Assembly: GCA_015039365.1 (NCBI GenBank)
Contig: WION01000011.1
Coordinates: 682,001 to 746,000 of the forward strand
DNA length: 64,000 bases
Origin: Amanita rubescens
Lineage: Eukaryota; Basidiomycota; Agaricomycetes; Agaricales; Amanitaceae
Direction of reading: 5' to 3'
Shown here: piece by piece, positions 35,862 to 46,826 of the stretch
How positions within the stretch are numbered: the first letter of the stretch is position 1
Layout of the letters: every line of letters begins with the position of its first letter
Notes under the pieces: model-generated
Seen by the model: the letters and a program-made list of their open reading frames with translations, nothing else
Databases searched by the model: none
What the model was told of the DNA's origin: nothing
Translations under genes and position numbers: made by a program

Positions 35862-38800
35862 ATGGACGTAGAGGTAACATGGCACCTTGCCGCACTAAGA
35901 AACGCGCTTAAGCTAATTTATAGAACGGGAGAAGATTGCGTTCCACCGCACGGGAAAGGAGCCGAACTAAGAGAAGAAGAATTGCGGTATGGCTCCTAAT
36001 TTCGACTTGTATTGAACAGGACTAAGACTGATACATTTACAGGGTGACCTACGTGAATTTCTGGACATAGAAGCCTCCGAGTCAGATAGCGGTTCTGGAG
36101 AAGAAGGTGGGGATTGTGACAACGAAGGTAAGCGAAATGGCAAGAACTTTGGGTCCAACGATATTTCTAACGTCGCTAAAGTCACTGCTGATTTCATTGA
36201 TGAGTGCAACGCCGGAGAAGACAGGGAGGGGTCGGATGGTTCCAGTGATGAAGAAGACGAAACTAACTGTAAGTGGCCAGATGAGATGATTGTCCAGTAA
36301 TTCATGTTCCGATAGCCGTTCAAGGAGACAATGACCTGCATTTCCCTGAGGATCATCGTCTTGCTGAAGTGATCAAGCGATACGAAGCCCGTCATGCAGT
36401 AGCTGAAGATCTCGTCTCCAACTCTGGCGTTGAAAGTAATGTAGAGAACCTGGAAATCCAATTGCTGGCAGAGCGATTAGAAAGAATGCCCAACTTCGAT
36501 GGTCCACACCTTTGGAGGGTTCGTGTACGGGTGAGTGTCTTCAGGAGCGTTGACCGCTATCTAATCGTTGGTGTGGGCAGGACGGTACGGAACAGGAGAG
36601 CCTCTTCCTCCTCCTTGATCGTTTGAAGTTCCACTTCGCAGTTGATCCTTCGACGGTTCCACCTCCAAGGATCGTATCCGTTTTTGTGCCCCCAGGTGCC
36701 GGAGGGTGGATCTTAGTCGAATCGTCATCCCAGGCGTACGTCGAGGAACTGTGTCAGAATTTGTCCACGTTCCATCACCCGCTAGAAATACTCTACCTAC
36801 CGGTTAGGCAATGGCGCAGATACTTTTACAGATACTGTCCACTGTATCTGTATCTGTCCCTTCAAGGGTAAGTATCTGTGCAGTCACAGATAATCCATGG
36901 ATAATCCACAGATACATCCACAGATTACCCAAGGGTTTATAGCCATTCAGCAAGTTTGTACCTAGACTAGTAGTAAGCTATATCGCAGTAGTTTAAGTGT
37001 TCAGACAGTCTTTAGTTAACTCTATCTCAACCTACACATCATCTAAATGTGCCACTGCTTCTACATCTTCATTTCTTACAATGACCATAAGCTCAAACAT
37101 ACTGGAAGTGCATGTGTTGACTTAACTGAAAGCCAACTATGGGTTAGGGAAAGCACAAGATGCCCACAGCTGAAAAGCCTGCTGTTTCACACCCTTCAGA
37201 CAGAATAATAAAGTAGTTATTTATACCCATGACAACCCTTATGTCAATCATAGGTCTGGGCCAGGACCACTGCACACTGTGGCATCCTGTTAACATCCTG
37301 GAGAAGGACAGAAATTATATCAGTACCTATGGCATGAATGCCATCCATCTGTGATAGCTCAAGGATGAGAAGATGGTTAGCACTATCAATGGTTTTAACC
37401 TTGAGACTGAGCCAGATGACAAAGCTGAGATTACAGCCAGGCTCAGGTCACCCAGGCCATATATAGGCACCCTACTAACAAAGCTAGGAAATGTGAAGAG
37501 AGTTAGCAGTTAGGGTGATCTCTGTGCTTTTAGCATGAGATTTGAGGTTAACAGATAGTCACAGATTACAGATACCTCTGACCAGTATCTGTATCTGTCC
37601 TGTCAAGGGTACTTATCTGCAATCTGTACAGATTACCTGTATCTGTGCCATTGCCTACTACCGGTCGACACGCGTCTCAAGTGGCTACAGTGGGATCACG
37701 CGACTACGGGCATAACAGCGAATTCGTGGGTCCGACTGAAAAGAACGGCAGAATTGCAACAATTGCTTGAAAACGAACCAAAATTCGACCAGAGATTGAT
37801 CAAATACGCAAAGGACCTGGGATATGTGCATGAAACGATAAATGATTCACTCGTGATGATCTGTCTTGTCCCACGGCTGCTGGTTCCGATTATGAGCGGG
37901 GAGGCAGGACATGAGGAAGTTGGGGAAGGGAAGAAACGAAGGCAGAGGAGGAAACGCCGCCCTCGACTTTTGCATCCGCAACAACTGGGAGATCCCCGAG
38001 AGACCGTGAAGATAGTTGATTCAATTGATCAAGACCTGTGGTGGGATCCGAAGAGTCCCTACAACCTCCAGCCAGTCGTCTCCCGCGTGTACCAATTGGC
38101 GAAACCCAAAACCAAAAAACGCGTCAAGGGCAGCGATGACTTTATGCCTCCTTTTGCGTACTTTGCAGTACCAACCAGTGCTTTGCGTATTGATGATGTC
38201 ACTCCCACTACAAGCGAACTGAAATTATTCGGGGCAGGGATGGCCATCGGAGAGCAACAGTTACAATTTCCGTCTCCTCATCCAGATTTCCTGCGTTGGT
38301 CATATGAGAATCATGTGGCCGCGCCGATCGAAGCGGGACAGAAAGTGGAGTTTCGATTGGGTATGGAAATGGTCAGAGGGGTGACCATAGACATTGGCTT
38401 CGATCGTGTCGTTGTGCACGAGAATGGCGCAGAGATAGATATGGAGGTTGATGCTCGATTCATCAGAAGGTTTTATGAGATGGGCGATACGGTCAAGGTA
38501 GTAATATCGTCCAACAAGAACAGCGAAGGGTGGGTGCTGGAGGTGCAAGGTGACGAAATCAAGGTGTTCGACCGCCATCAAAAAGAAGTGGTGGGCCCCT
38601 GTTCTATTCATCTGACGAGATTTAAGTAACCTTGAACTAGTTTTGTGTTAAAAGCTGGCAACTCATTCCTTACGACAGCTTCGAATTCGGATTCGGTCGT
38701 GAGATAAAAGTCGGGGATATCGTCAATGTGATCGTCCCTATTTGTCCACACTACAAAGAACGGAGCAAGGTGGGAACTGTGAGCGATTTGGGAGTTGAGG

Positions 38801-40027
38801 TCATAGGACTGAAGCCCAATACAAAGGTAAATGCATGTGTTAGACTGTTGATGGCACTGGACAATTACTTTGATCTAGTTCTGGGTACCACTCTGGTTTT
38901 TGGAGAAAGAAGAGCGACAGCATGACCCTAATCAGGACGGGGCAGTGGAGGAACATCGTTCTCTTGCTTTCTACAATCGGTACAAGGAACTGATCAACAC
39001 ATGGGTGGTTGTAACAGGAAAACACGCCGAGAAAGGGACTTGGGGAAGGATCCGGGAACATTTGGGCAATGAGATCTTACGTCTGGAAGCGAGGTCTGGG
39101 TCTCATCTTATGGACGTTCATGTCGATTTCCTCGCTAACGTGTGAGCGTTACATTATGTTCTCGCAAATTGATGAGTGAACTCCTTGTTACAGAGATAGC
39201 AAGGGACGAGATCTACGCCAATATCACGTCGGGCGATATAAAACACCGGCCACCTTGGGGTATCAATTACCCCTACTAGATCTACCTAGGGAGCCAGAGA
39301 GAGCAGCCACGGATCAACATGAGCTGTCGCCCGAGGATGGTACCGTCGTCTATCAGCAGGAGCGCGCTGTGACTGCGGGGGAGGTTGTGGGGGAGGTTGA
39401 ACAGATGGTGGCCAATGACACAGCCGTGACGCCAATAACGACTTCTGCAGGGGAGGATGGACAGATGGCGACCGGGGACCCAGCCGTGGTGACGATAACA
39501 ACGTCTGAAGGTGGAGCTGGATTTGGCCTTCCTCAGCTTCAAAAAGAAGTGCCCATGATCTCGTACGGAAATCAAGGTAAGTTATCATGTCATAAGAAAT
39601 TACTGAATAGTCACGTCAGTTCCCAGTCCTTCCTGCTAACTGGTTGATGAAACACGGATTGGTTAACAAGCGCATATGGGCCTACGTACGTAACACTAAA
39701 ACGAACCCCTTCGAACCGGGGGGAGGATTTGCGAGGGGCTTTTATGAAGGTGAAAGGGTCATGGTATTGTCTGGTGAAACGGAGGATGGAATAGTGGTCA
39801 ACGTAAAGCAGCAGTTGGTGATTATTCCTGGGCGGTTCTTATTCCCACAGATACCGACGTCGAAGGGGCAGGATGTTGTGGTAATAAGCGGAGACAAGGC
39901 CGGGGAAGTATACCTCACTCGGAAGCCGGATGATGTTGGTGATTTTCCACTCGGGCGTCGTCGTCACAAAGGGTTAGCCCTGTGTATCATAGAACCGAGT
40001 CGATTGGCGAGATGCGATGCAAAGTAG
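35862..40027 (+). CDS. SPT5-like (NGN/KOW) protein gene, interrupted only by a MITE
   Basis: Exons that keep phase: 35862-35873, 35924-35986, 36043-36268, 36316-36530, 36581-36804 plus 37666-38625, 38679-38826, 38879-39141, 39194-39576 and 39627-40027. Without the MITE they encode about 964 residues. Features in order: a basic start (RTKRRRI), an acidic Asp/Glu/Ser region, an NGN-like region (HLWRVRVR, then LFLLLDRLKFHF, VFVPPGAGGWILVESSSQAY), LYLPVDTRLKWLQW, a long middle part, and a KOW motif region (GDTVKVVISSNKNSEGWVLE then IKVFDRHQKEV). Further KOW-like blocks lie at VGDIVNVIVPICP and EGERVMVLSGETEDG. SPT5 binds RNA polymerase II and promotes elongation; agaricomycetes carry divergent SPT5-like paralogs of unclear role, and this looks like one of them. 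The MITE introduces stops, so the present allele should give a truncated product. Confidence 0.8.
36797..37665. repeat. 8-bp target-site duplication around the MITE
   Basis: CTACCGGT occurs at 36797-36804 and again at 37658-37665, directly bordering the terminal inverted repeats. An 8-bp duplication is the signature of hAT-superfamily transposition. Confidence 0.9.
36805..37657. mobile_element. 853-bp hAT-type non-autonomous element (MITE)
   Basis: Terminal inverted repeats: left TAGGCAATGGCGCAGATAC (36805-36823), right the complement of TAGGCAATGGCACAGATAC (37639-37657), 18 of 19 matching. Both subterminal regions are dense in CAGATAC/GTATCTG copies and share a TCAAGGGTA-T-TATCTG-like block, typical of transposase-binding arrays in hAT elements. 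No coding frame of note is inside. It sits in an exon of the SPT5-like gene; deletion of the element and one 8-bp duplication exactly restores the frame (EILYLPVDTRLKW). Confidence 0.9.
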
Positions 40028-40763
40028 CGGAAAAGGTTTATGTGCATTTTTTGTTGAAATTGCATGGATTAAACGGCTGCTAGCAGTTGAGCTTGTACTA
40101 TACACAGTATTATCCACGGTACTAGTCGAAATCTGCCGGAGAGAGATATCTATTGCATAATTTAAATGTAGACGGGCGACAATTCATTAGTACTACGTCA
40201 GGCTTTTTTTCTTGATACTATTTTCATTACATACATACATATTGTATCGTTAGTATGGATGTGTTCTACTGTACGAGTTTATGGCTATTTAAAATAAATC
40301 CCACGAGTCGTATGTGATCATCGATTGTCCATTTTGACGCAACATACTACATAGCACGCGCTCGCAGACATTGTATTAAAGACTTCAATTAAATTGATTA
40401 AGAAAAATAATTATTGATTTGATGAGGGGTATCCGCGGTCTTTGTTTGGAATTTGATGTCAGTGCCCGGCAAATTCATGTGGCGATCATGAAACGCGAGG
40501 CGAAAACGCAAAAAGTGAGCAGGGCCTTCCCTGTTGCCATAGAGTTGTACATGGGAAGCGGCAGGTGAGAACGGGAAAGGGAGCCGTTTATGGGAAATAA
40601 CACCCCTACGGCTTCGATTAGCCAGAACGAAGAAATAAACGGGCAGTAACTTACATCCTATCGTTATTCGTCCTTTGCGTAAGAGCTCCTGGTCACTAGC
40701 TAGTCACTCTGGCTCGTCCTGACCGCTGTCACACGTATCCAACTCGAACACTCGCCGAACGCT
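40028..40763. other. Intergenic, AT-rich; no supported gene
   Basis: Follows the SPT5-like gene. Contains short AT-rich stretches and no open frame of note. Confidence 0.45.
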
Positions 40764-41038
40764 ATGCCACCCATCATACGTCCCCCGCGACCTGCTATCA
40801 TTGGAGAGGATGAATACCCACGGCAACCTCACTCACCTCCAACCGATGATGACGTTGTTGGCTCGTGGTGCTATTTGCAGACTGCAGACCACGACAGAGG
40901 TACTACATGAACCTTTCCACATCACTTGCAGATTCATCAGCAAAACGTGCATACTTCTACCTACTTTCTACAGCTTTTGTAACTTATATGTACCTTATTT
41001 TGACTTATGCTAGGACATGCAAGGCAACTCAAAAGTAA
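40764..41038 (+). CDS. Small putative membrane protein, two exons
   Basis: From ATG 40764 (MPPIIRPPRPAIIGEDEYPR) an exon rich in Pro and acidic residues runs to about 40899, where GTACTACATG is a donor candidate. A CACTTGCAG acceptor leads to an exon reading DSSAKRAYFYLLSTAFVTYM then YLILTYARTCKA and a TAA at 41036-41038. The join keeps phase and gives about 80 residues with one strongly hydrophobic segment near the C-terminus. I do not recognise the family. The intron would be very short (about 32 bp), which lowers confidence. Confidence 0.35.
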
Positions 41039-43737
41039 CAAAGGTGCATAAGCGCAAAAAATCAAGGGTAAAGGGGATCAAGGAACAACAGGTGAAAAAG
41101 TAGGAAAGGTCCGCGTTCGACAATTCAGCCAGGGTCCGAAGTACATCCCCGGGATGTCGCTTAATCTGGGCCGCCACCACCTTCGTGCAAAGTGAAAAAC
41201 GAGTATATCACTATCAGAAAAGTGAGCCTGAGTCTCTTTACATTCACGACTAGTAAAGGGATCACCTGGGAGTAGCTTCAAGTTGGAGTACGGTTTAGTC
41301 TACACTGAGTGAAAGAACGATAGAGGCTTGTTGCGATGCGACGTGAACTGTGCGAAGGTGGTCAGAAGCGCGCGAGACGTGAAGGAAAAGCCTGAGACTG
41401 ACCCGAGTCAGGAGCGCATGTCATTGATGCCGAACACTGGTACGCCGTTGTCACTGGTTCTTTTCCTCGATAATCCTCACGCCGCCTTTTGCGAACGCGT
41501 TGGCGCCTACATACCCGTGGTCGTATCGTGGATGGTATGAGAGCAGATGGGCGCATACCTATTGTTGCGAGTGCAGATATCGTTGTGGCAACAGCCGCGC
41601 GCTTGGAGGAACATAACCACTGGATCTGTTGGGACCGAAGGCAGTTAGATCAGTAGCAACAATTGATCATTACAGCTCGTTCCAAGCGTCGTTCGCTTAC
41701 TAAGTGTTGATGCTGCAATTGGGGCCTTGTGGCATGACGAGAATGTTCAGTTACCCAGTGCGAACTTATCCAGGAGAACCATGGCCGTTTGGGCCGCTGG
41801 GCAAGCTGCTGAAGCGGACATGATACACTCGGTGCGGCGAGCGTTACGCTAGGTCGTGCAAAAGCGCCAATCAACCTCGAATCTTCACCATCAGGATGTG
41901 GGCATGGTGGCGCCTGCCGCGTTCAGGGGAAAAGGTGGTGAAAGGGGGGTTCGTTGGGCGGTGAGAGCCTGTGCGAGGGAGATACGAGAAGAGGTCCGAG
42001 GCGATATTTGAAGGCATATGGATTGGGTTGTTATGTGAGCAGTCGTCTCGCTCTTATCTTTCGGTGACCGAAAGTGAGTAGGAATCGGGAACACCCCTCG
42101 CATTCGGAACCGGAGTTTCGCTGGACGGTGCGCGGCTTCCGGAATGGGATAGCGCGCTTCACCTTCCACATCTTCCGGATAGCAGAACGGTAGAGAGGTG
42201 GCCCGGTAATCGCAAGCGGCTCAATATACGCCGGCGCTGTTACCGCCTGTGAAACCGGCGTCGTAACTGTTGACGAGAGAGGTAGGATATGGAACGGCTC
42301 ATGGGGACAGCATGGTATCGCCAAAGAAGATAATGGTATGGGTGAGGAGGCGAATGCAATGGGGGCCGAACATGTACACTTGGACATTGTATAACACGAT
42401 CAATAGCAGGTTGAAATTAGTGGAAAAGTAGCGTACTTCATTATGTATTAATAGACTTGCTTTCTCGTTGATTTCTGATGGTCAATGTCGCGGGTTCGCT
42501 GTCATTTGAAGACCCAAAGATTACATTGTTCGGCTTCTTTTTGTCGGCTCAATGAATAAAAGATTTCTGTAATATTCAAGGACGCTCACCCCGCACCAGA
42601 GATTCCTTCAGCACGCCCTATATCTTAGGTCACAACATAGGCGCGATGCTTAATAGTTGAGTTGCTTTCGCAACGTCATGCTTCCTTGATGATCGACATC
42701 ATGATCGATCGGATTTACTACGTGATTATTTATTAGTCTTGCCGCAATAAAGAGTAGTACTCATACTTGCAATCTGGAACATGTACGATTGCTTCTTGAA
42801 ACAATCGACGTCGAGTATTCAGTACCAGCAAATCCTTCCGGCGACAGGAATCATATAGATTTTTTAATTCGCCAACCTATGTAGATGCCGGATAATCTAT
42901 CAGGGGCCTTGAACGCTTCACAAACCCGCAAACCCGGGAGGTAATACTTGATCATTTGATTAAGCTGCTTCACGAGCCTAGTTCGCGCGGTGACAATCGA
43001 AGTGGTAATCTGATGACCGTGTCAGGCAAAAAAAGATGATTTAAGGGTGTTAGCAAAGAGAGACAGGATGGATTAATTTAAACTGCAGCGGTGGTAGCTT
43101 GGTCAACTTACTTAATACTCTATACGTTAACGGACTCCTCGGTGCACAAAATATGGGCTCTAGACCATCATTTTTGATGCAGAAATCGGCTTGAACTACA
43201 CCGAACCACCCTCGCAGCGCGCTCGACCGGTCAATTATCAATGCACTCGCACTCTGCAAAAACTGAGTGAAAAATCATTATCATGATGTCCCGAAGGGCT
43301 CGTAGAACATTGTTTTGCAGATTTCCAATCCAAGTGCATATATAAAAGAATAGCAATTGTTGACGTTCGTTGGGTAGAAACCGTCATCGGAAGCGGTTGC
43401 TGTCCCCAGGCTTTGCGACCAACTTGACCTAAATGGACAAGGTCATTAACATTCACGCAAACAATAAAAAGTACGAACCGCTTCCTCCCACAATGGAGGT
43501 TTCCACGGAGACATCGTCACCACCTGCAATCCCTTGAATGGCACCAAGCCTTGTGCCTACGAAGTCAATGATTTAGAATCAAACCGTGGTATGAGAAAAA
43601 CTGAGTAATTCAAACTAGCCAAGCGAGTTATTATCCCCCCTGTAGGCGTAATGGATGGTAGGTCATTTATAGCCTATATTGAAAAGTTTCAAGAGATATT
43701 ACATTTATACTCACATCGGCTCTTGCGAGCAGCAGTG
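41039..43737. other. Unassigned 2.7 kb
   Basis: Several open frames of 65-118 codons on both strands (for example 42031-42387, minus; 41328-41540, plus) without recognised motifs. The block IPIVASADIVVATAARLEEH near 41552-41611 (plus) reads like a fragment of a real protein but I cannot name it. Likely decayed genic sequence. Confidence 0.35.
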
Positions 43738-44573
43738 TTAAGGAGCATAAAAGAGACACCACCGGTTGTTTAAATACATGTGTGTGAATGATGATATAAC
43801 CCTAGAGTTTAATGTCAGACAAGTCCATTTTCTTATTTTAGTTGACTCACGGATTAGCGTAACTGGGCGTCGGTGGTCCCGCCAGCCCGAGCTCGAGCCT
43901 GAGTAGTGCTTGGGTGCTGCAAGTACTGGTGGCCCCGTGAGAACGTCAAGCCCAAACGGCATTAGAGTCGAGACCATCATCATCTGCCTGGTACTCATCA
44001 TCGTCAAGCCGTGACGCCCGAAAGCCTTCAGGTCTTCGTCATCGGGATGAAGGGAGGCGCGAGCTGAATTCGACATCTTGCTATCAACTTGGACGAAGGC
44101 GTTTCTCCTGCCCAGCCAATCCATAAGGTGATATATCTGTTTGAAGATCTCCAGGGTCCGCTGGTCACTAAGGGCCATAATAGATCGCATATACTGCTGG
44201 GCAGCTGGCTCCCAGGAGAAATCGGTCAAATACCAACAACTAGCGGTCATGCATTGTTGCAAGAACTTGATACTCCAGGTACCCCACGAAGGCAGATAAT
44301 GTTTCAAGGAATATCTTGTGTTGAAAGATGCTAGTTTGCTTGTGCTATCATAAGAGGCGATTAGCATCGAATACGATGACTATTGGTGTGTAAATCGCTT
44401 ACGTTGTGAAGGTCTTCGTTTCCTTTGTATATGAACTTGTCTGCTTCAGACTCCAAAAATTGTGCCAGATCATCTCTATCTTGCTCGTCAGGATTGACGT
44501 CCTCGCGTAAAATTAATAAAATGGCCTCCGTTCCAAATTTGTTGTAGAGGTTGCCAAGCTTCTGAACAGCCAA
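43738..44573 (-). CDS. Hypothetical protein, at least two exons
   Basis: I do not recognise the family. The first open block starts at about 44573 (AVQKLGNLYNKFGTEAILLI then DLAQFLESEADKFIYKGNED) and ends at a GTAAGC donor near 44403. After a TATGATAG acceptor near 44345 open sequence continues in two competing frames; one reads HKQTSIFQHKIFLETLSAFV, the other stays open to 43738. Charged, helical N-terminal composition suggests a soluble protein. Start and end are not established, and it may be a remnant. Confidence 0.35.
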
Positions 44574-45824
44574 TAATCATGAGCAAATAAACTTGAAACA
44601 TGTGGAAAAGAAGACTTACATCTTTAGCTCAGTCTCGTCGATGTTTTAACGCATATTCCTAAAGAGGAAACAAACGCAAGAACAGGACAATTTCACGGAC
44701 ATTTGAAGCCTTCTTCTGTACGTCCCGACGCCAAGTTCAACCTCGGTTTTTAAAAATATTTTCCGATCATGACGCAAGATATAATATGCACCTTTCCCAC
44801 TTAGCGCGATTCATTGAACTTGAGCTTTATTGGGTATATCATCCTCCGACTGTATCCGGGCTATTACGAGCAATGTAAATTTTCGCTCGAGTGGCTTCGG
44901 TGAAGAGGGTGAAGCGAAAGATGACGTGGCATATCCTTGATATGGCATCTGGGCCCTGCCTTTGGGATTCGCCCAGCATCAATGGCCAAGGCAATGGAGG
45001 GCGTAGGAGCAGTCTTTCTCGAATCTGCAATCCAAACAGCGAGTGGCAGTATCTGCCTCCTTTGGTTTGGCCGACTTGCGGATAAGCAGCGCTCGACAAC
45101 GAGGGACGTGATCATAGATGGTCGTGGTAGAAGCTGATGCGTTCTACACGATAGCCCAGCGGAGGTATGAGCGTGCAGGATTGAGTCTGCTGCCTCTCCC
45201 GTCGATCGTCAATTCCTCGCCTTGTAAGTTCTTGGCTTCAATCAAGCGATGGCATATATATCTACGGTTGAAAAGGATCAGATGCTTGTCTGCGAACTCG
45301 TATGGCAAGGAAACGAACCAAAAAACTACAATCATTCAAGGCGATGCACAGCCCCACGAGCGTCAAGTCATTGCGTGGTATTACTGACGATGAGTCCCCG
45401 ATATGCACCATGCAGTTAAGAGAGACAAAGTTGAAGAGGCCATCTTGCAGGTCGCCAGGTATGATGAGACCGCACAATTCCCATGCCCACGCTCTTAACA
45501 CGTTGCGCCTGTTAGATATCCCCATACTATTCGACGCTCCATGCACTATTCAGGCCTTCAGGCCTATCACTTGCCACACATGCCCATATGAAACATGACT
45601 TGTCTTTGCCTTGAAGGCGACATTTTTTAAAGACATGAACGAAAACTTGCCATCAAGTTGACGACATTATGGAGGGATGTTCAACACTCGCGCTTAACGC
45701 TTGCAGTTCAGTGTTCCCAGTGAAAAACAGGGGTGTATCATCTGTCCGGGTGGACCAATTCCGTTATGAACCTATTGGTTCCCATCACGCTCGCTACGTT
45801 TAGGACAGTTGAAGCGGCAGGTGC
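44574..45824. other. Unassigned; no supported gene
   Basis: Overlapping short open frames on both strands. Part of it may belong to the decayed histidine-kinase copy that becomes readable at 45825. Confidence 0.35.
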
Positions 45825-46206
45825 ATGGCAATGGAAGCTGTGTCCTACTCCTCACGACTGACGGTGTTCGGGATCCTGAAGACGCCCGTTGTCTGCACCT
45901 CTCAAAATAACTTGAACCTGATGTACGACGTGGAGTCCGAGGATATCCCTGATCAGTTGATCTGTGACTTTCTCCGTCTCCGACAAGTCATTACCAACTT
46001 GGTCAGTAACGCGATTACATTCATCCCATCCAATGTCGCGCTGACCACACGTTTACTCGCTCTCGATGACCAGATCATGACGCTCAAGTTCTTTGTGTTC
46101 CCAGCGCGGAATTCGGAATACATGCTTGACGTCATCGATCCTGGGCCACCACCAGCGAAGTTGGTTAGTATCATTACTGGCCCAAAGTCGGAGCCGACAA
46201 CCAAAG
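45825..46206 (+). pseudogene. Hybrid histidine kinase fragment (ATPase N-box region)
   Basis: The plus strand reads VSYSSRLTVFGILKTPVVCT, then NLMYDVESEDIPDQLICDFL and RLRQVITNLVSNAITFIPSN, closely matching the segment from the H-box-proximal helix to the N-box of fungal group III (Nik1/Os-1 type) hybrid histidine kinases. It continues LLALDDQIMTLKFF, then diverges where family members have the DTGIGI G1 box (here ARNSEYMLDVIDPGPPPAKL). No phosphoacceptor His, G2 box or receiver domain is present. A short decayed fragment of a signalling gene. Confidence 0.75.
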
Positions 46207-46299
46207 CAGCTTTGTGACGTCCTCAAGGTAAGTCACACACCATGCTGCATACATGCCTTCTAAACCATGCTTGCGTCTATTTAGCACCCCACAATATGC

Positions 46300-46664
46300 C
46301 GCATTCACGCCGCCGCAGCCAGAAGTATGCAATGCAATTCCTTTCCCGTAAGAAGCCCAGTTTGGCCCTTGCGCCACCAGTCACAAGGGATCACATCGAC
46401 GTGAAGCTAACAACATACATAGGACTTGCAAAATGGACCCTCAACCAGTACTACGAGAAAATGGATGATGCCGAGGTGTCTCCTAGGATAGCTAGCAGGC
46501 GTGAGTAAACTAGCAGAATTTAGACAACAATGATCCTAATTTTTGAGCTTTTACCAGTATTACATCCACGTCATACATTGCATTATTTCAAGGCTGCCAG
46601 TGTTTTGAAATTGGAGGACGTGGAAGTGGTACTGGACGATGAGTGGGATACTATACAATTATGA
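46300..46664 (+). pseudogene. hAT-family transposase C-terminal fragment
   Basis: The plus strand reads LAKWTLNQYYEKMDDAEVSP then RIAS, followed by an intron-like gap and, from about 46560, VLHPRHTLHYFKAASVLKLE and an acidic end with a stop at 46662-46664. LNxYYxxxDxxxxYRIAxVLHPRxKLxYFxxA is a hallmark of agaricomycete hAT transposases before the dimerisation domain. The C-terminal dimerisation (hATC) domain and the catalytic core are absent. Confidence 0.7.
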
Positions 46665-46826
46665 ATTTCCAGTTAGTTTGTATTACTATAATGCCAACTG
46701 GTGACGGGCGTTGTGAAGTCTTAATCCAGAACTGACTCGGCGGCAAGTTAATCATACTACTACGTCCATTCTGTTTTCACAAATGTTAACTACAATTACG
46801 GGTAGTGTATGATACAGTGTATGTCC

